A DNA stretch of 11,852 nucleotides from Citromicrobium sp. (GTDB lineage: Bacteria; Pseudomonadota; Alphaproteobacteria; Sphingomonadales; Sphingomonadaceae), in the NCBI GenBank assembly GCA_002712945.1, contig PAVA01000032.1:1-11852 (forward strand), in the 5' to 3' direction. The position numbers were made by a program, and so were the translations under genes. Shown here piece by piece: positions 1-7,089 of the stretch. Within the stretch, counting starts at the first letter, position 1. Every line of letters begins with the position of its first letter. The notes under the pieces were generated by a model. The model did not search any database, was not told where the DNA came from, and worked only from the letters and a program-made list of their open reading frames with translations.

Positions 1-920
1 CGTTTAGAGGGCGATAGCTTAGAGTCGGATACCGACCCGACCACCACGAACTTTCGACTGGCTTTCGCCTTGGCCATAAATTCAAAAGGCAGGTCGAGAG
101 ACCAGTGGGGGGCCTTCCAGTCATCTCGAAGGAAATGAACGCCCTGCACCTCGATTACTTGCATGCGCCCCTCGACCGACTCCACGTCCCGGATTGCCCG
201 GATAGCCTCTTCAAGAGGTATCTCAAGCGCGAGGGCCGTTCCTAGTGCACAGAGGACGGGCAAGGCAAGATACTCCCCATGCAGTTGAGTCTCTACTTGG
301 TAATCTACGTCTCCGAGCCGAACCCGCATGCTAAGAGGTTCCGGCCATATGGATTCCGCTTCCATTAGGCGCAACGTCGCCCCCTGCCCCTCCCCCACCC
401 AGATCACTCGACAATGGCAAGCCTCGCCGATTTTACTCACCCGTGGGTCATCAAGATTGAGCACAGCTACACCACTCGCTGGCAGATGATCTATCAATTT
501 CCCCAGCTCGGCTGCGATAGCATCTTCACTCTTGAACGCGCTGTAATGGTCCCGGCCAATAATTGTTAGTGCACCGATATCAGGCCGCGCCATCCTGATA
601 GGGAGATCCAGCGCTCCCGGCTTATCTTCAGACAGCTCCAGTATGCAGAATTGATGCTTCCTGGTGGCACTCAGCAAGGTTTCTGCGGCGGAAATCCTGT
701 AATTCTGAGTCTTGAAGCTGCTCGCAGTAAGAGCGAATTTTGCGAGCATTGCGCTGCAAATATCTTTGGTCGTTGTCTTGCCGGCGCTACCAGCAATACC
801 AACTACCTTGAGGCGTGGATGCAAACGGCGATGCACCCACGCCCGTGGATAAAGCACGAGACGCCGAAGAAGTTTCCGTGAGTAGTTGGCCTTGTCCCAC
901 ACTCTTTCCGCTATGTCCAT
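1..920 (-). CDS. Mur ligase family protein (MurF-like), C-terminus beyond window
   Basis: Translating the minus strand from ATG at 918-920 gives 306 codons with no stop before the left edge, so the 3' end lies outside. About 40 residues in is the Mur-ligase P-loop GIAGSAGKTTTKD. The middle domain follows, with ARPDIGALTIIGRDHYSAF and the ligase motif GVAVLNLDDPRV. The C-terminal domain begins near GRMQVIEVQG, with DDWKAPHWSLDL where MurF has its 'D.YNAnP/YKAP' segment. Known family members join an amino acid or peptide to a carboxylate using ATP through an acyl-phosphate. The N-terminal substrate domain is very short compared with true MurF (about 100 residues before the P-loop), so this is probably a specialised ligase, not the peptidoglycan enzyme. 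A GGTGAG ribosome site (927-932) lies 6 bases before the ATG. An in-frame TGA further upstream rules out a much longer N-terminus. The neighbouring ATP-grasp gene suggests a shared amide-forming pathway (inference). Confidence 0.85.
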   Translation of the reverse strand, partial: MDIAERVWDKANYSRKLLRRLVLYPRAWVHRRLHPRLKVVGIAGSAGKTTTKDICSAMLAKFALTASSFKTQNYRISAAETLLSATRKHQFCILELSEDKPGALDLPIRMARPDIGALTIIGRDHYSAFKSEDAIAAELGKLIDHLPASGVAVLNLDDPRVSKIGEACHCRVIWVGEGQGATLRLMEAESIWPEPLSMRVRLGDVDYQVETQLHGEYLALPVLCALGTALALEIPLEEAIRAIRDVESVEGRMQVIEVQGVHFLRDDWKAPHWSLDLPFEFMAKAKASRKFVVVGSVSDSKLSPSK

Positions 921-1197
921 CAAACACTCACCCACATCGGCACTCTGACAGTTTTCTTCCGCTACGCCCGCTCAGCGCGCAAGGCCCACCCCTTTAGCGC
1001 GAAACAAGAAAGTTACCGTTGAGCCCCTCCAGAGACGAGTTCAGGCATGCTTTAGGCGTACATTGTCCGTAGCAGATCGCGGCGCCCTGATGCGCCCAGC
1101 GCGACGACCAAAACGCTACGATGGGGATCATGATATCCCCGCCTACATCTAGAAGTCGCAATCCCCTAGGATGCATGCATGATTCTGTGACACGTTG
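921..1197. other. Intergenic stretch without recognised gene
   Basis: This stretch lies between the Mur ligase start and the point where homology to the ATP-grasp C-terminus ends. The remnant's reading frame stays open to about 994, but the translated tail after QVAENNEQ resembles nothing I recognise and does not match the end of the intact paralogue. It holds the Mur ligase ribosome-binding site (927-932) and presumably its leader. No hairpin followed by a T-run was seen. Confidence 0.5.
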
Positions 1198-2024
1198 CTC
1201 ATTGTTCTCAGCCACCTGCCTTAGGTTAGCCAAGGTTGACAGTGGGTCCCAAGTTGTATTTCCCTCAATCAGCGCTGCTCCATCCTCTGTCACGCCTACG
1301 TCCCATCCTACCGTTCGCAAAGCTTGGTATGCTCTGGCTGCTTCAAATACCAGCTTCGTAACCCCATCCCAACAGGCCAGCCGGAAACCCTCAAAGCGAA
1401 GGAGAGTTCGCAGATTTCGGCGGTAGGTCTTAGATCCATGTTTACATCAGGAAGGGCCTAAAATTCTCAAAAACGAACAGTGTGGATGACCAAAAGTCGC
1501 TATAGAATTTCCTGACTCGCCAACCTGACAGCTATCTGTTGCGCTTTCACCCGCGATGATCCTAGCAGAGGCGAACGTCGGCTCTACCGAAGCATCGTTT
1601 AATATTCTCGATGTCATGCTTGCTGAAGCACGGATGAGTCAAACCCCAGTGCAGGATGCCCTCTAAGGAAAACAAGGATTAGCGATTTATCCACGTAGTG
1701 GTTCGATTCGAAGTGATTCATCGCCTCGTAGATCGGCCATAGCGCGTCCTTTGGGTAATAGCGCGAAGGGACCTTGTCAGGCAGTGCCGGGTCTGCCAGC
1801 GCTAGCGCACGGATCTCGCTCAGGGAGAACCTGCTCGCAAGCAGGCGCGAGATACTGGAAAGGATCGATATCGGATTTGAGCGATACCTGAAGGACCCAT
1901 CGGCCAGAAGTGTCAGGACCATACCAAGCTGATTGAGTATGCGGGGCACGACGAGTCGCCCTTGCCGAACGACGATGAAGATCTGCCAAAATACAGGACG
2001 GCTGACAAACCCACCCCTGATCAA
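1198..2024 (-). pseudogene. Decayed sugar-transfer-type ATP-grasp gene (internal deletion, frameshift, in-frame TGA)
   Basis: Two minus-strand pieces together match the neighbouring intact ATP-grasp protein. The N-terminal piece (2024 to about 1620) carries RFSLSEIRALALADPAL and a YVDKS segment, matching RFSPKEVFLLGLLDPGL and TEDKL of the intact protein. The C-terminal piece (about 1617 to 1198) is in another frame. It reads ASARIIAGESATD, then GNSIATF, LGPS followed by a TGA stop (1447-1449), LLRFEGFRLACWDGV, and RTVGWDVGVTEDGAALIEGN. These match RIIVGEGSTD, GNLVATI, LGPS, FEGFQLPHWDGV and RTIGWDVAITSAGPALIEGN. About 95-100 codons in the middle are missing, including the ATP-binding lysine strand. 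The gene is therefore very unlikely to make an active enzyme. An ATG at 1920-1922 could be the original start, since residues before it have no counterpart. Divergence from the intact copy is large, so this is an old paralogue, not a recent duplication. Confidence 0.85.
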
Positions 2025-2041
2025 ATCCCTGCAAGATTACC

Positions 2042-2093
2042 ATACCGCTCTCGCCAGCCACGTTCACCAGGAGGCTTTGGGCAGAAGCGGTAT
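2042..2093. repeat. Inverted repeat downstream of the ATP-grasp gene
   Basis: ATACCGCT at 2042-2049 is perfectly complementary to AGCGGTAT at 2086-2093, with a 36-base spacer that contains a shorter possible inner stem (AGCC/GGCT). It lies 7 bases past the stop codon of the intact ATP-grasp gene. It could fold in the transcript as an end-of-gene hairpin or RNA-stabilising structure. No T-run follows, so it is not a typical intrinsic terminator. Confidence 0.4.
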
Positions 2094-2100
2094 AAATCTT

Positions 2101-3183
2101 TCACGATGGGACAAGCGCATGGAGTTCCTCTGCCACCTTCCTCAGGTCGGCAGAGGTGGGCAGAGGATCCCAGGTTGCATTGCCCTCGATCAGCGCCGGA
2201 CCAGCGCTGGTGATGGCCACGTCCCACCCGATCGTTCGTAGCGGCTGGAATGCCTTGGCTGCCGCGGTTACGAGCGCGATGACGCCATCCCAGTGGGGCA
2301 ACTGAAAACCTTCGAAAGGATGGAGGGTGGCAGGATGCTTGCCGTAGGCGGCAAGTCCGAAGCGCTCCGGCGATGGACCCAGCACATCGACGAATTTACC
2401 GCTGGTTGGATCAATCGTCGCGACCAGGTTTCCTGAGTGACCGAACTTGAAATTGTCTGTTGATCCCTCACCGACGATGATCCTGAAGTAGGCTAAGGGC
2501 ACGTGCACCAGACCACGGTCGTTTACTACAGTCACCACACGTACCGTTTGTAGAGCGTGTGTTCCGCTAAGATCTAGCAGTGAACGGTGAGGCCTGAGCC
2601 GCTCTTGCACCAACCATCCCGCCCAGTCTCTTGAGTCCAGTTCCGCGAGCAGGTGTTTCAGCTCGAGGATAGACGAACCCTCCCGAAGTAGGTGACCATC
2701 CCAGCGCACCATTCGAACATCGGCACCATGGACGCCATGAACAGGCTTGACCACGAGGTCTTCCTGGCGGTGCAGTTCAAACAGGCGCCGCCACTCCTCG
2801 GGAGTGCTCAGCCGCATTAAATCTGCGTTCGCCTTACTCTCTTTCAGAGTCGTAGCAAAAACTGTTGCCGTCTTCAGCCCGGAAGCGCTGCAGTGCAGGT
2901 AGAACTTCAGTTTGTCTTCCGTCAAAGAAAGCGCTTCGCTAGGATTAAGCCGCTCCTGAACGCGCAGCAACTCCGCTTTACTTACCTGCCGCTTTCGCAT
3001 TTCTGCCGATAGCCCGGGGTCCAGCAGACCCAGCAGGAAAACCTCCTTTGGCGAAAAACGCCTCAGGAAGAATAAGTCCAAAGCCTTTGGCGCCGTAGCA
3101 AGAGGCGCTACGCCATAGTGGCGGCACTCGGCGCAATACTGACTGAAGTAACGCCTCCACCGACTAAACCTGTCCAGCATCAC
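2101..3183 (-). CDS. ATP-grasp ligase, sugar-transfer-associated type
   Basis: This 360-residue protein resembles the ATPgrasp_ST family (alpha-L-glutamate-ligase-related). Visible features in order are an N-terminal RFSPKEVFLLGLLDPGL region (about 42-58), EDKLKFYLHC (90-98), the ATP-binding strand EDLVVKPVHGVHGADV (141-156), WLVQERLRPH (190-199) with the LQTVRVVTV strand (211-219), and the metal-binding end ALIEGNATWDP (330-340). ATP-grasp enzymes activate a carboxylate as acyl-phosphate and join it to an amine or thiol. The exact substrate cannot be told, but this family is often found in capsule and exopolysaccharide loci. A GGAGG site (3191-3195) lies 7 bases before GTG (3181-3183) and 10 before the next codon, ATG (3178-3180), so either could start the protein. 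The gene diverges from the plus-strand GNAT gene. Downstream lie a decayed paralogue and a Mur ligase on the same strand. Confidence 0.9.
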   Translation of the reverse strand: MMLDRFSRWRRYFSQYCAECRHYGVAPLATAPKALDLFFLRRFSPKEVFLLGLLDPGLSAEMRKRQVSKAELLRVQERLNPSEALSLTEDKLKFYLHCSASGLKTATVFATTLKESKANADLMRLSTPEEWRRLFELHRQEDLVVKPVHGVHGADVRMVRWDGHLLREGSSILELKHLLAELDSRDWAGWLVQERLRPHRSLLDLSGTHALQTVRVVTVVNDRGLVHVPLAYFRIIVGEGSTDNFKFGHSGNLVATIDPTSGKFVDVLGPSPERFGLAAYGKHPATLHPFEGFQLPHWDGVIALVTAAAKAFQPLRTIGWDVAITSAGPALIEGNATWDPLPTSADLRKVAEELHALVPS

Positions 3184-3323
3184 TGGCTAGCCTCCAACAA
3201 GTTGATTATGCGAGAACATAGCACCACATGATGGGCGTTATCCCTCTACGAGGCGGGCCAACAGCAAGTAGACTATGAGACGTTAACCGCGGCTCCAGCC
3301 GAAAGCATATTACCGAGGTAGCC
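3184..3323. promoter_or_regulatory. Divergent intergenic region with promoters for ATP-grasp and GNAT genes
   Basis: These 140 bases separate two genes read in opposite directions, so each promoter must lie here unless transcription enters from elsewhere. On the minus strand a CATAAT box (3206-3211 on the plus strand reads attatg) is a possible -10. On the plus strand TATTAC near 3308 is a weak candidate, close to the start codon. No convincing -35 pair or operator repeat was found, so only the location is firm. The ribosome sites are at 3191-3195 (minus) and 3315-3318 (plus). Confidence 0.4.
3315..3318 (+). promoter_or_regulatory. Ribosome-binding site deciding a TTG start
   Basis: GAGG lies 5 bases before the TTG at 3324-3326. 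The first in-frame ATG is 28 codons later and would remove the basic N-terminal helix, so this site favours the TTG start. Confidence 0.55.
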
Positions 3324-3935
3324 TTGAATCGCTTAACAAAAACACGATCCTTGCTCCGGCGACTTCTGAACTCCATCTTTGCATATAACGACTATTTGCT
3401 TTACCGGATGCCGGCCAAGATACCCGCAGGTCCCATCGTCGACGAGGAAGAGGCGGTACTCCTGGATAGCGGCACGTTCGCCGGCAGAACCCGTGAAGTA
3501 CAGGCAATTCTCTCCTTGAACGCTGCCAATAATGACTATCTTGAAGAAGTAAGAGTAGGAAATGCGCTCGCTGTGGTGGTTTTTTTCGGCGGCAAACCGG
3601 TGCACTACGCTTTCGTCTTCTTCCGCAATCGAACACGTTGCCTGCTGGGGCTGCCCCCGTCCAGCGGGCTATTGGCGCATGCCTTTACGTCTCCGGGCTA
3701 TCGAGGCCGCGGCTGCCAGCCGCGATCAGTCGCAATCAGAGCCGGCGCTGCAGCGAGGGCAGGCTGCGCGTGGGTGTTCGCTGAAACAAGCCCTGACAAT
3801 CATGCCTCACAGAGTGGCTTACGAAAGGCAGGCATGGAGTGCGTTGGTCGACTTGTCGTCATCCGGGTGCTCAGGTACTTCGTTTATCGTCCCGTCCGGC
3901 CCGACTCGATTGCGTCTTTCAGCTTCTGCTGGTAA
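3324..3935 (+). CDS. GNAT family N-acetyltransferase
   Basis: This 203-residue protein has a GNAT fold in its second half. HYAFVFFRNRTRCLLGL (94-110) forms the central strands. FTSPGYRGRGCQPRSVAIRA (121-140) carries the acetyl-CoA-binding R-G-R-G loop and following helix. ETSPDNHASQSGLRKAGME (154-172) is the typical 'N..S...l.k.GF' end. GNAT enzymes move an acyl group from acyl-CoA to an amine or hydroxyl; here the acceptor is unknown, possibly an amino sugar or nucleotide-sugar given the neighbours. It is the only plus-strand gene in the window. Its start is a TTG with a GAGG site 5 bases before it. Its stop lies 18 bases from the stop of the FemAB-like gene, to which it is convergent. Base composition is A+T-richer than the operon on its right, which hints at a different history. 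Confidence 0.85.
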   Translation: MNRLTKTRSLLRRLLNSIFAYNDYLLYRMPAKIPAGPIVDEEEAVLLDSGTFAGRTREVQAILSLNAANNDYLEEVRVGNALAVVVFFGGKPVHYAFVFFRNRTRCLLGLPPSSGLLAHAFTSPGYRGRGCQPRSVAIRAGAAARAGCAWVFAETSPDNHASQSGLRKAGMECVGRLVVIRVLRYFVYRPVRPDSIASFSFCW

Positions 3936-3953
3936 ACCGATCAATCAATGAGC

Positions 3954-4874
3954 TCACCGCAGCTTTCGGCGGAGAAAGGGCAGAAACCCGGACCGCTCAA
4001 CTACTGAACGACTCCCCACGACAAAGCTGTTCCAGGTGCGGTGCATCGCAAGCGTACAGCGCCAACGGAGCGAGCGGGGAACACAAAGCAGATCTATGCA
4101 TTCGTGGCATTGATTGGCGAAGAGCTTCTTGTGGTCCCCTTCTCCCTCAGTAAAATCAAAGTAACGGCAAGGTTTCTCGGCAAACAATGCGCGGTGCACG
4201 TGGTATTGCAGCACGGTACCGGGGGACAGGGACCGGCATGCGGGATCGTAGCCCAGGTAAGCGTAGATAAGTGAATCCCCGCTAACAGGAGCATACAAAT
4301 AGGCTATCGGTTTATCATGAAGAAACAGTAGATAGGCTCGCACTAGACCTTGCGAAGCCAGCCCGAGAGCGCGGCTCTCAAATTCTTTCGTCGTCGGCAG
4401 GGCGCCATCAAGACGGGTCGCTTGGTAGGTTTTCTCGACCAACGGGCTGGCAAGGCTGAAAAACTCCTTGATCGATTCAAAATCCTGGTAGCAGCGCCAG
4501 TCGACCTGCCCATCGTTAGCTCGCTCGAATTTTCTGACTTTTCGTCGCAGGGTTGAGCGGGTTCGCGACGACAGCCCTTCCAGCAGGTCTTCGAAGTCTC
4601 CCCGCAGATCTGTTCGATATCGCATATAGGATTGAAGCACGTACAGCAGAGACGAGGGCTCCTCGACCGAAAAGACGTCCGCTGGGGCAGCTTCTACCGA
4701 ACGAAACACCTGAGCTTCAGTGCGCCCAGGGCCGGGCTGCGCGATGACCTCCCTGACGTGGGCGATACCACCGCGCCCAAAGGCGTTGTGGGTTGTCGCC
4801 TTGATGGGAATTGACAGGAGTACTCTGGGACCAACCGTAAACTTGAGCCGGAAAGGAGTAGCGACACCGCTCAT
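3954..4874 (-). CDS. FemAB/BioF2-like GNAT acyltransferase
   Basis: This 306-residue protein resembles the Acetyltransf_6 (BioF2/CelD-like) class. The GNAT core runs from about residue 105 (TRSTLRRKVRKFERAN, typical of the helix that precedes the second GNAT domain). It continues through GLVRAYLLFLHDKPIAYLYA (176-195) and YAYLGYDPACRSLSPGTVLQ (204-223) to the end motif YFDFTEGEGDHKKLFAN (238-254). Proteins of this class transfer acyl or aminoacyl groups and are frequent in polysaccharide loci, including XrtA-type ones. The donor and acceptor here are unknown. The gene starts 5 bases after the deacetylase stop and is probably the last gene of the operon. Its 3' end faces the convergent GNAT gene. 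No signal peptide is visible, so it probably acts in the cytoplasm. Confidence 0.85.
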   Translation of the reverse strand: MSGVATPFRLKFTVGPRVLLSIPIKATTHNAFGRGGIAHVREVIAQPGPGRTEAQVFRSVEAAPADVFSVEEPSSLLYVLQSYMRYRTDLRGDFEDLLEGLSSRTRSTLRRKVRKFERANDGQVDWRCYQDFESIKEFFSLASPLVEKTYQATRLDGALPTTKEFESRALGLASQGLVRAYLLFLHDKPIAYLYAPVSGDSLIYAYLGYDPACRSLSPGTVLQYHVHRALFAEKPCRYFDFTEGEGDHKKLFANQCHECIDLLCVPRSLRWRCTLAMHRTWNSFVVGSRSVVERSGFLPFLRRKLR

Positions 4875-4879
4875 GGTTG

Positions 4880-5866
4880 CTACCGGGCAAGCCTCTCGAC
4901 AAAACGGCTCAGCGATGTCATTCGCCCGACCTTGAGGGGAAGGTCCGACGCAGCCGAGTCCGCTACCGGCCCGGCTGCAAGATCGTTGATCGTGACGGCA
5001 TGCATGCCGCTATCCGACGCCAATACCTGGCAAAGGCCCCGGAAGCGCCGTTCGACCACCGGGTTCCGTCGCACCCGGCCTTCCTCTGACAGCCTGAAGA
5101 ACTCGCTCATGTGGGACAGCAGCACAATACCAGGCATCGCCGCACGTTCTGCCGCCTCCAGCAGCGCCGACAGCTCTGAACTACCCATCCCGATCAGCGT
5201 TGCCAGCCTGGTCTTGCGCCGGATACTGACGTCGGCACCAAGGTAGCTGGCGACAGGAAATTCGGCCACACCGTCAACCATGAAAGGCTGACTGTAGTGG
5301 TGTAGGGCCTCGTCCTCGGGAACGTGCAGGGCGAGACCTACCGACGACGAGACTGCCAACCCGTGCGTTCGAAAGGCCTCGTACAGCGGACGCTCGACCA
5401 CGAGGCCCCCGGTGCGAATTGCACGGGGGGCAGGCACATCCCACCGCGCAAAGTTGCTTTGCGCCAGCGCAAGCACGTCGTGCAGTTCGGCTTCCGGCAA
5501 CGCGGGCAATGAGTCATGCGTATGCGCCAAGGCGGGACGTTCGGACAATTCCTGTTGCCAACCCTGCCTATCAAACAGGCGCCACACCGGGTGTACATGG
5601 AGTTGCACTTCATGGCCCGCCTTCGCGATCCGCTCTGCGATCGCGCCCATCTCCCTGTCGCCGAACCACACGGACTGTAGCGCTTCGATGAAGAATGTTG
5701 CCCGTAGATCAAACTCACTCAGCACCGCCAGCACGTAGTCCAGCCCTGCCGGGCCACCCCGGTCGCTGCTACGCACGCACTCGGCACCCAGCGGGCGTCG
5801 ATTGAACGGTGGCTCCATGGCATGGTTGACGTTGAACTCGATGTCAAAAGTGAGGGCGACCTTCAT
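4880..5866 (-). CDS. Polysaccharide deacetylase family protein (NodB-like, CE4)
   Basis: This 328-residue protein begins directly with the catalytic strand: LTFDIEFN (5-12) holds the expected Asp8 and Glu10. RATFFIEAL (55-63) follows. GHEVQLHVHPVW (84-95) supplies His90 and His92, the likely metal ligands in the LHxHP subgroup. RAIRTGGLVVERP (148-160) matches the R-x-G loop, and IVLLSHMSEFF (247-257) gives the late catalytic histidine. CE4 enzymes remove N- or O-acetyl groups from glycans using a divalent metal. No signal peptide is seen, so it may act in the cytoplasm on a precursor, or be exported otherwise. The start overlaps the kelch gene stop as ATGA (5863-5866), a sign of translational coupling. 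All key residues look intact. It does not start like the PEP-CTERM-locus deacetylase subfamily as I know it. Confidence 0.92.
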   Translation of the reverse strand: MKVALTFDIEFNVNHAMEPPFNRRPLGAECVRSSDRGGPAGLDYVLAVLSEFDLRATFFIEALQSVWFGDREMGAIAERIAKAGHEVQLHVHPVWRLFDRQGWQQELSERPALAHTHDSLPALPEAELHDVLALAQSNFARWDVPAPRAIRTGGLVVERPLYEAFRTHGLAVSSSVGLALHVPEDEALHHYSQPFMVDGVAEFPVASYLGADVSIRRKTRLATLIGMGSSELSALLEAAERAAMPGIVLLSHMSEFFRLSEEGRVRRNPVVERRFRGLCQVLASDSGMHAVTINDLAAGPVADSAASDLPLKVGRMTSLSRFVERLAR

Positions 5867-7089
5867 CCGTCATACCTGTATGCCCAGACCTCACGGTCGT
5901 CGATCACGACAAAAATGCCGAGCGCCTCGTCCACATAGGCAAGGCGACGCTGCCCCTGCGGCATACCCGGCCCTCTCGGCTCGAGCATTCGCCAGGCGGG
6001 GCCCACCGGGTCATAGGCCCACAGCCGGTTGCTGCGGTAATCCAGCAGCAATCCGTGCCCCGAAACGGGATGGAAGTACATGACAGCGGAGGCGTCATGC
6101 CCTTGCGGCCAGGCCTCTGCCCCGGGAGGCTTTGAGAGCACCATGCGCCAGGTAAGACTTTCCAGATCCAGCTCATAGGTATCAGCCTCGTGCTGGGCGA
6201 CGAGGACCTGGCGACGGGTATCGAGGTAGGCAAGCTGTTCCCGCGTCGGCGCCTGGCTGGAGAAGTCTCCTGTATCCGCGTTGGGCTCGAGGTTCTGCCA
6301 GGTGCTGCTCGAAGCGCGATAGAGCCAGGTTCCCCGCATCTGCCAGTTGTTGCTGTGCCAGATCGTGCCGCCAAGCAGCGGGACATGCTGGAGAAGTCCG
6401 CCGAGCATGGAGCGGGGCGCTGTACCCTTGCTCTCAAGCCGCTGCCATTGACGCGTTTCGGGATCGAAACTCCACAGCGGGGGTCCCCCGGCCAGCTGCT
6501 CCGGGTCCGCGCCGATCGACCGCGCGGCCTTCGCCCTGTCGGTAATCCAGGCATTCATCCAGAGCAATTGCTTTCGATCACTGTCGTAGGTCAACCCGGA
6601 CCAAGTATGGCCAATCACTGCTGGCCCCCCGCGCCGCGTCCTGAGAGCACCGTCCTCGAGAACCACGTCGGAGCTGTCCTTGCCCAGCCCGGCGTAATCG
6701 CGCGGATTATCAGGGGCGTAGAGCAGAGTCCAGCGCAGCTGGCAAAGGTCGAACTCCCACACATCGTTCAAGCGGTGGGGCCGGCCGTGGTTCGCACCCA
6801 GGTACAGCGCCCGGCGGCGATCCGGCGCCCAGGCCATGCGCAGCGAATAGTCGCGCGCCTGCGGGCCGGTGCGGTGCAGTCCGAAGCGACGAGCCACATC
6901 GTTGAAAGGACCTTCGACTTCGGCCCTGCCGAGTGCCACAGCTGCACCCGGAGAGAGCGACGCCAGGCGTTGACCTACCCGCGTAGTGCACTGCGCGTCA
7001 TCGGCAAAGCCAACGGCCGGGGCCAGTAGCCAAAGCAGCAGCGCGCTGCAGGCGTAAACCCGCTGGCGAGGCAGCGAGGTAGCGTTCAC
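5863..7089 (-). CDS. Exported kelch-type beta-propeller protein
   Basis: This 408-residue protein starts with a Sec signal peptide: basic QRVYAC, hydrophobic SALLLWLLAPAV, likely cut after GFA (about residue 29). The mature part has repeated blades of the kelch/galactose-oxidase type, recognised by 'WxFD...WxxL' units: NDVWEFDLCQLRWTLL (108-123), LWSFDPETRQWQRLESKG, GTWLYRASSSTWQNLEP, TYELDLESLTWRMV and RLWAYDPVGPAWRMLEPRG, with a final VWAYRYDG closing the ring. Such propellers bind carbohydrates or proteins; the copper ligands of galactose oxidase cannot be assigned, so no catalytic role is claimed. The start is GTG overlapping the lyase stop as GTGA (7086-7089). No Shine-Dalgarno is clear, so translation probably depends on the upstream gene. 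Being exported next to a lyase, it likely acts on or binds the same extracellular glycan (inference). Confidence 0.85.
   Translation of the reverse strand: MNATSLPRQRVYACSALLLWLLAPAVGFADDAQCTTRVGQRLASLSPGAAVALGRAEVEGPFNDVARRFGLHRTGPQARDYSLRMAWAPDRRRALYLGANHGRPHRLNDVWEFDLCQLRWTLLYAPDNPRDYAGLGKDSSDVVLEDGALRTRRGGPAVIGHTWSGLTYDSDRKQLLWMNAWITDRAKAARSIGADPEQLAGGPPLWSFDPETRQWQRLESKGTAPRSMLGGLLQHVPLLGGTIWHSNNWQMRGTWLYRASSSTWQNLEPNADTGDFSSQAPTREQLAYLDTRRQVLVAQHEADTYELDLESLTWRMVLSKPPGAEAWPQGHDASAVMYFHPVSGHGLLLDYRSNRLWAYDPVGPAWRMLEPRGPGMPQGQRRLAYVDEALGIFVVIDDREVWAYRYDG

Noticed and set aside
1171..1180. ATGCATGCAT palindrome
   Set aside because: It is short and occurs once; no matching partner or known site.
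994..1320. Separate 108-codon gene
   Set aside because: Its first 40 residues are the end of the decayed ATP-grasp gene and the rest resembles nothing; it is a leftover frame.
3936..3953. Terminator between the two convergent genes
   Set aside because: Only 18 bases, without a stem and T-run; any terminator would have to lie within the neighbouring coding sequences.
6190..7029. Long plus-strand open frame of 279 codons
   Set aside because: It lies opposite the kelch propeller gene, shows no recognisable domain, and the minus frame has a signal peptide and kelch blades.
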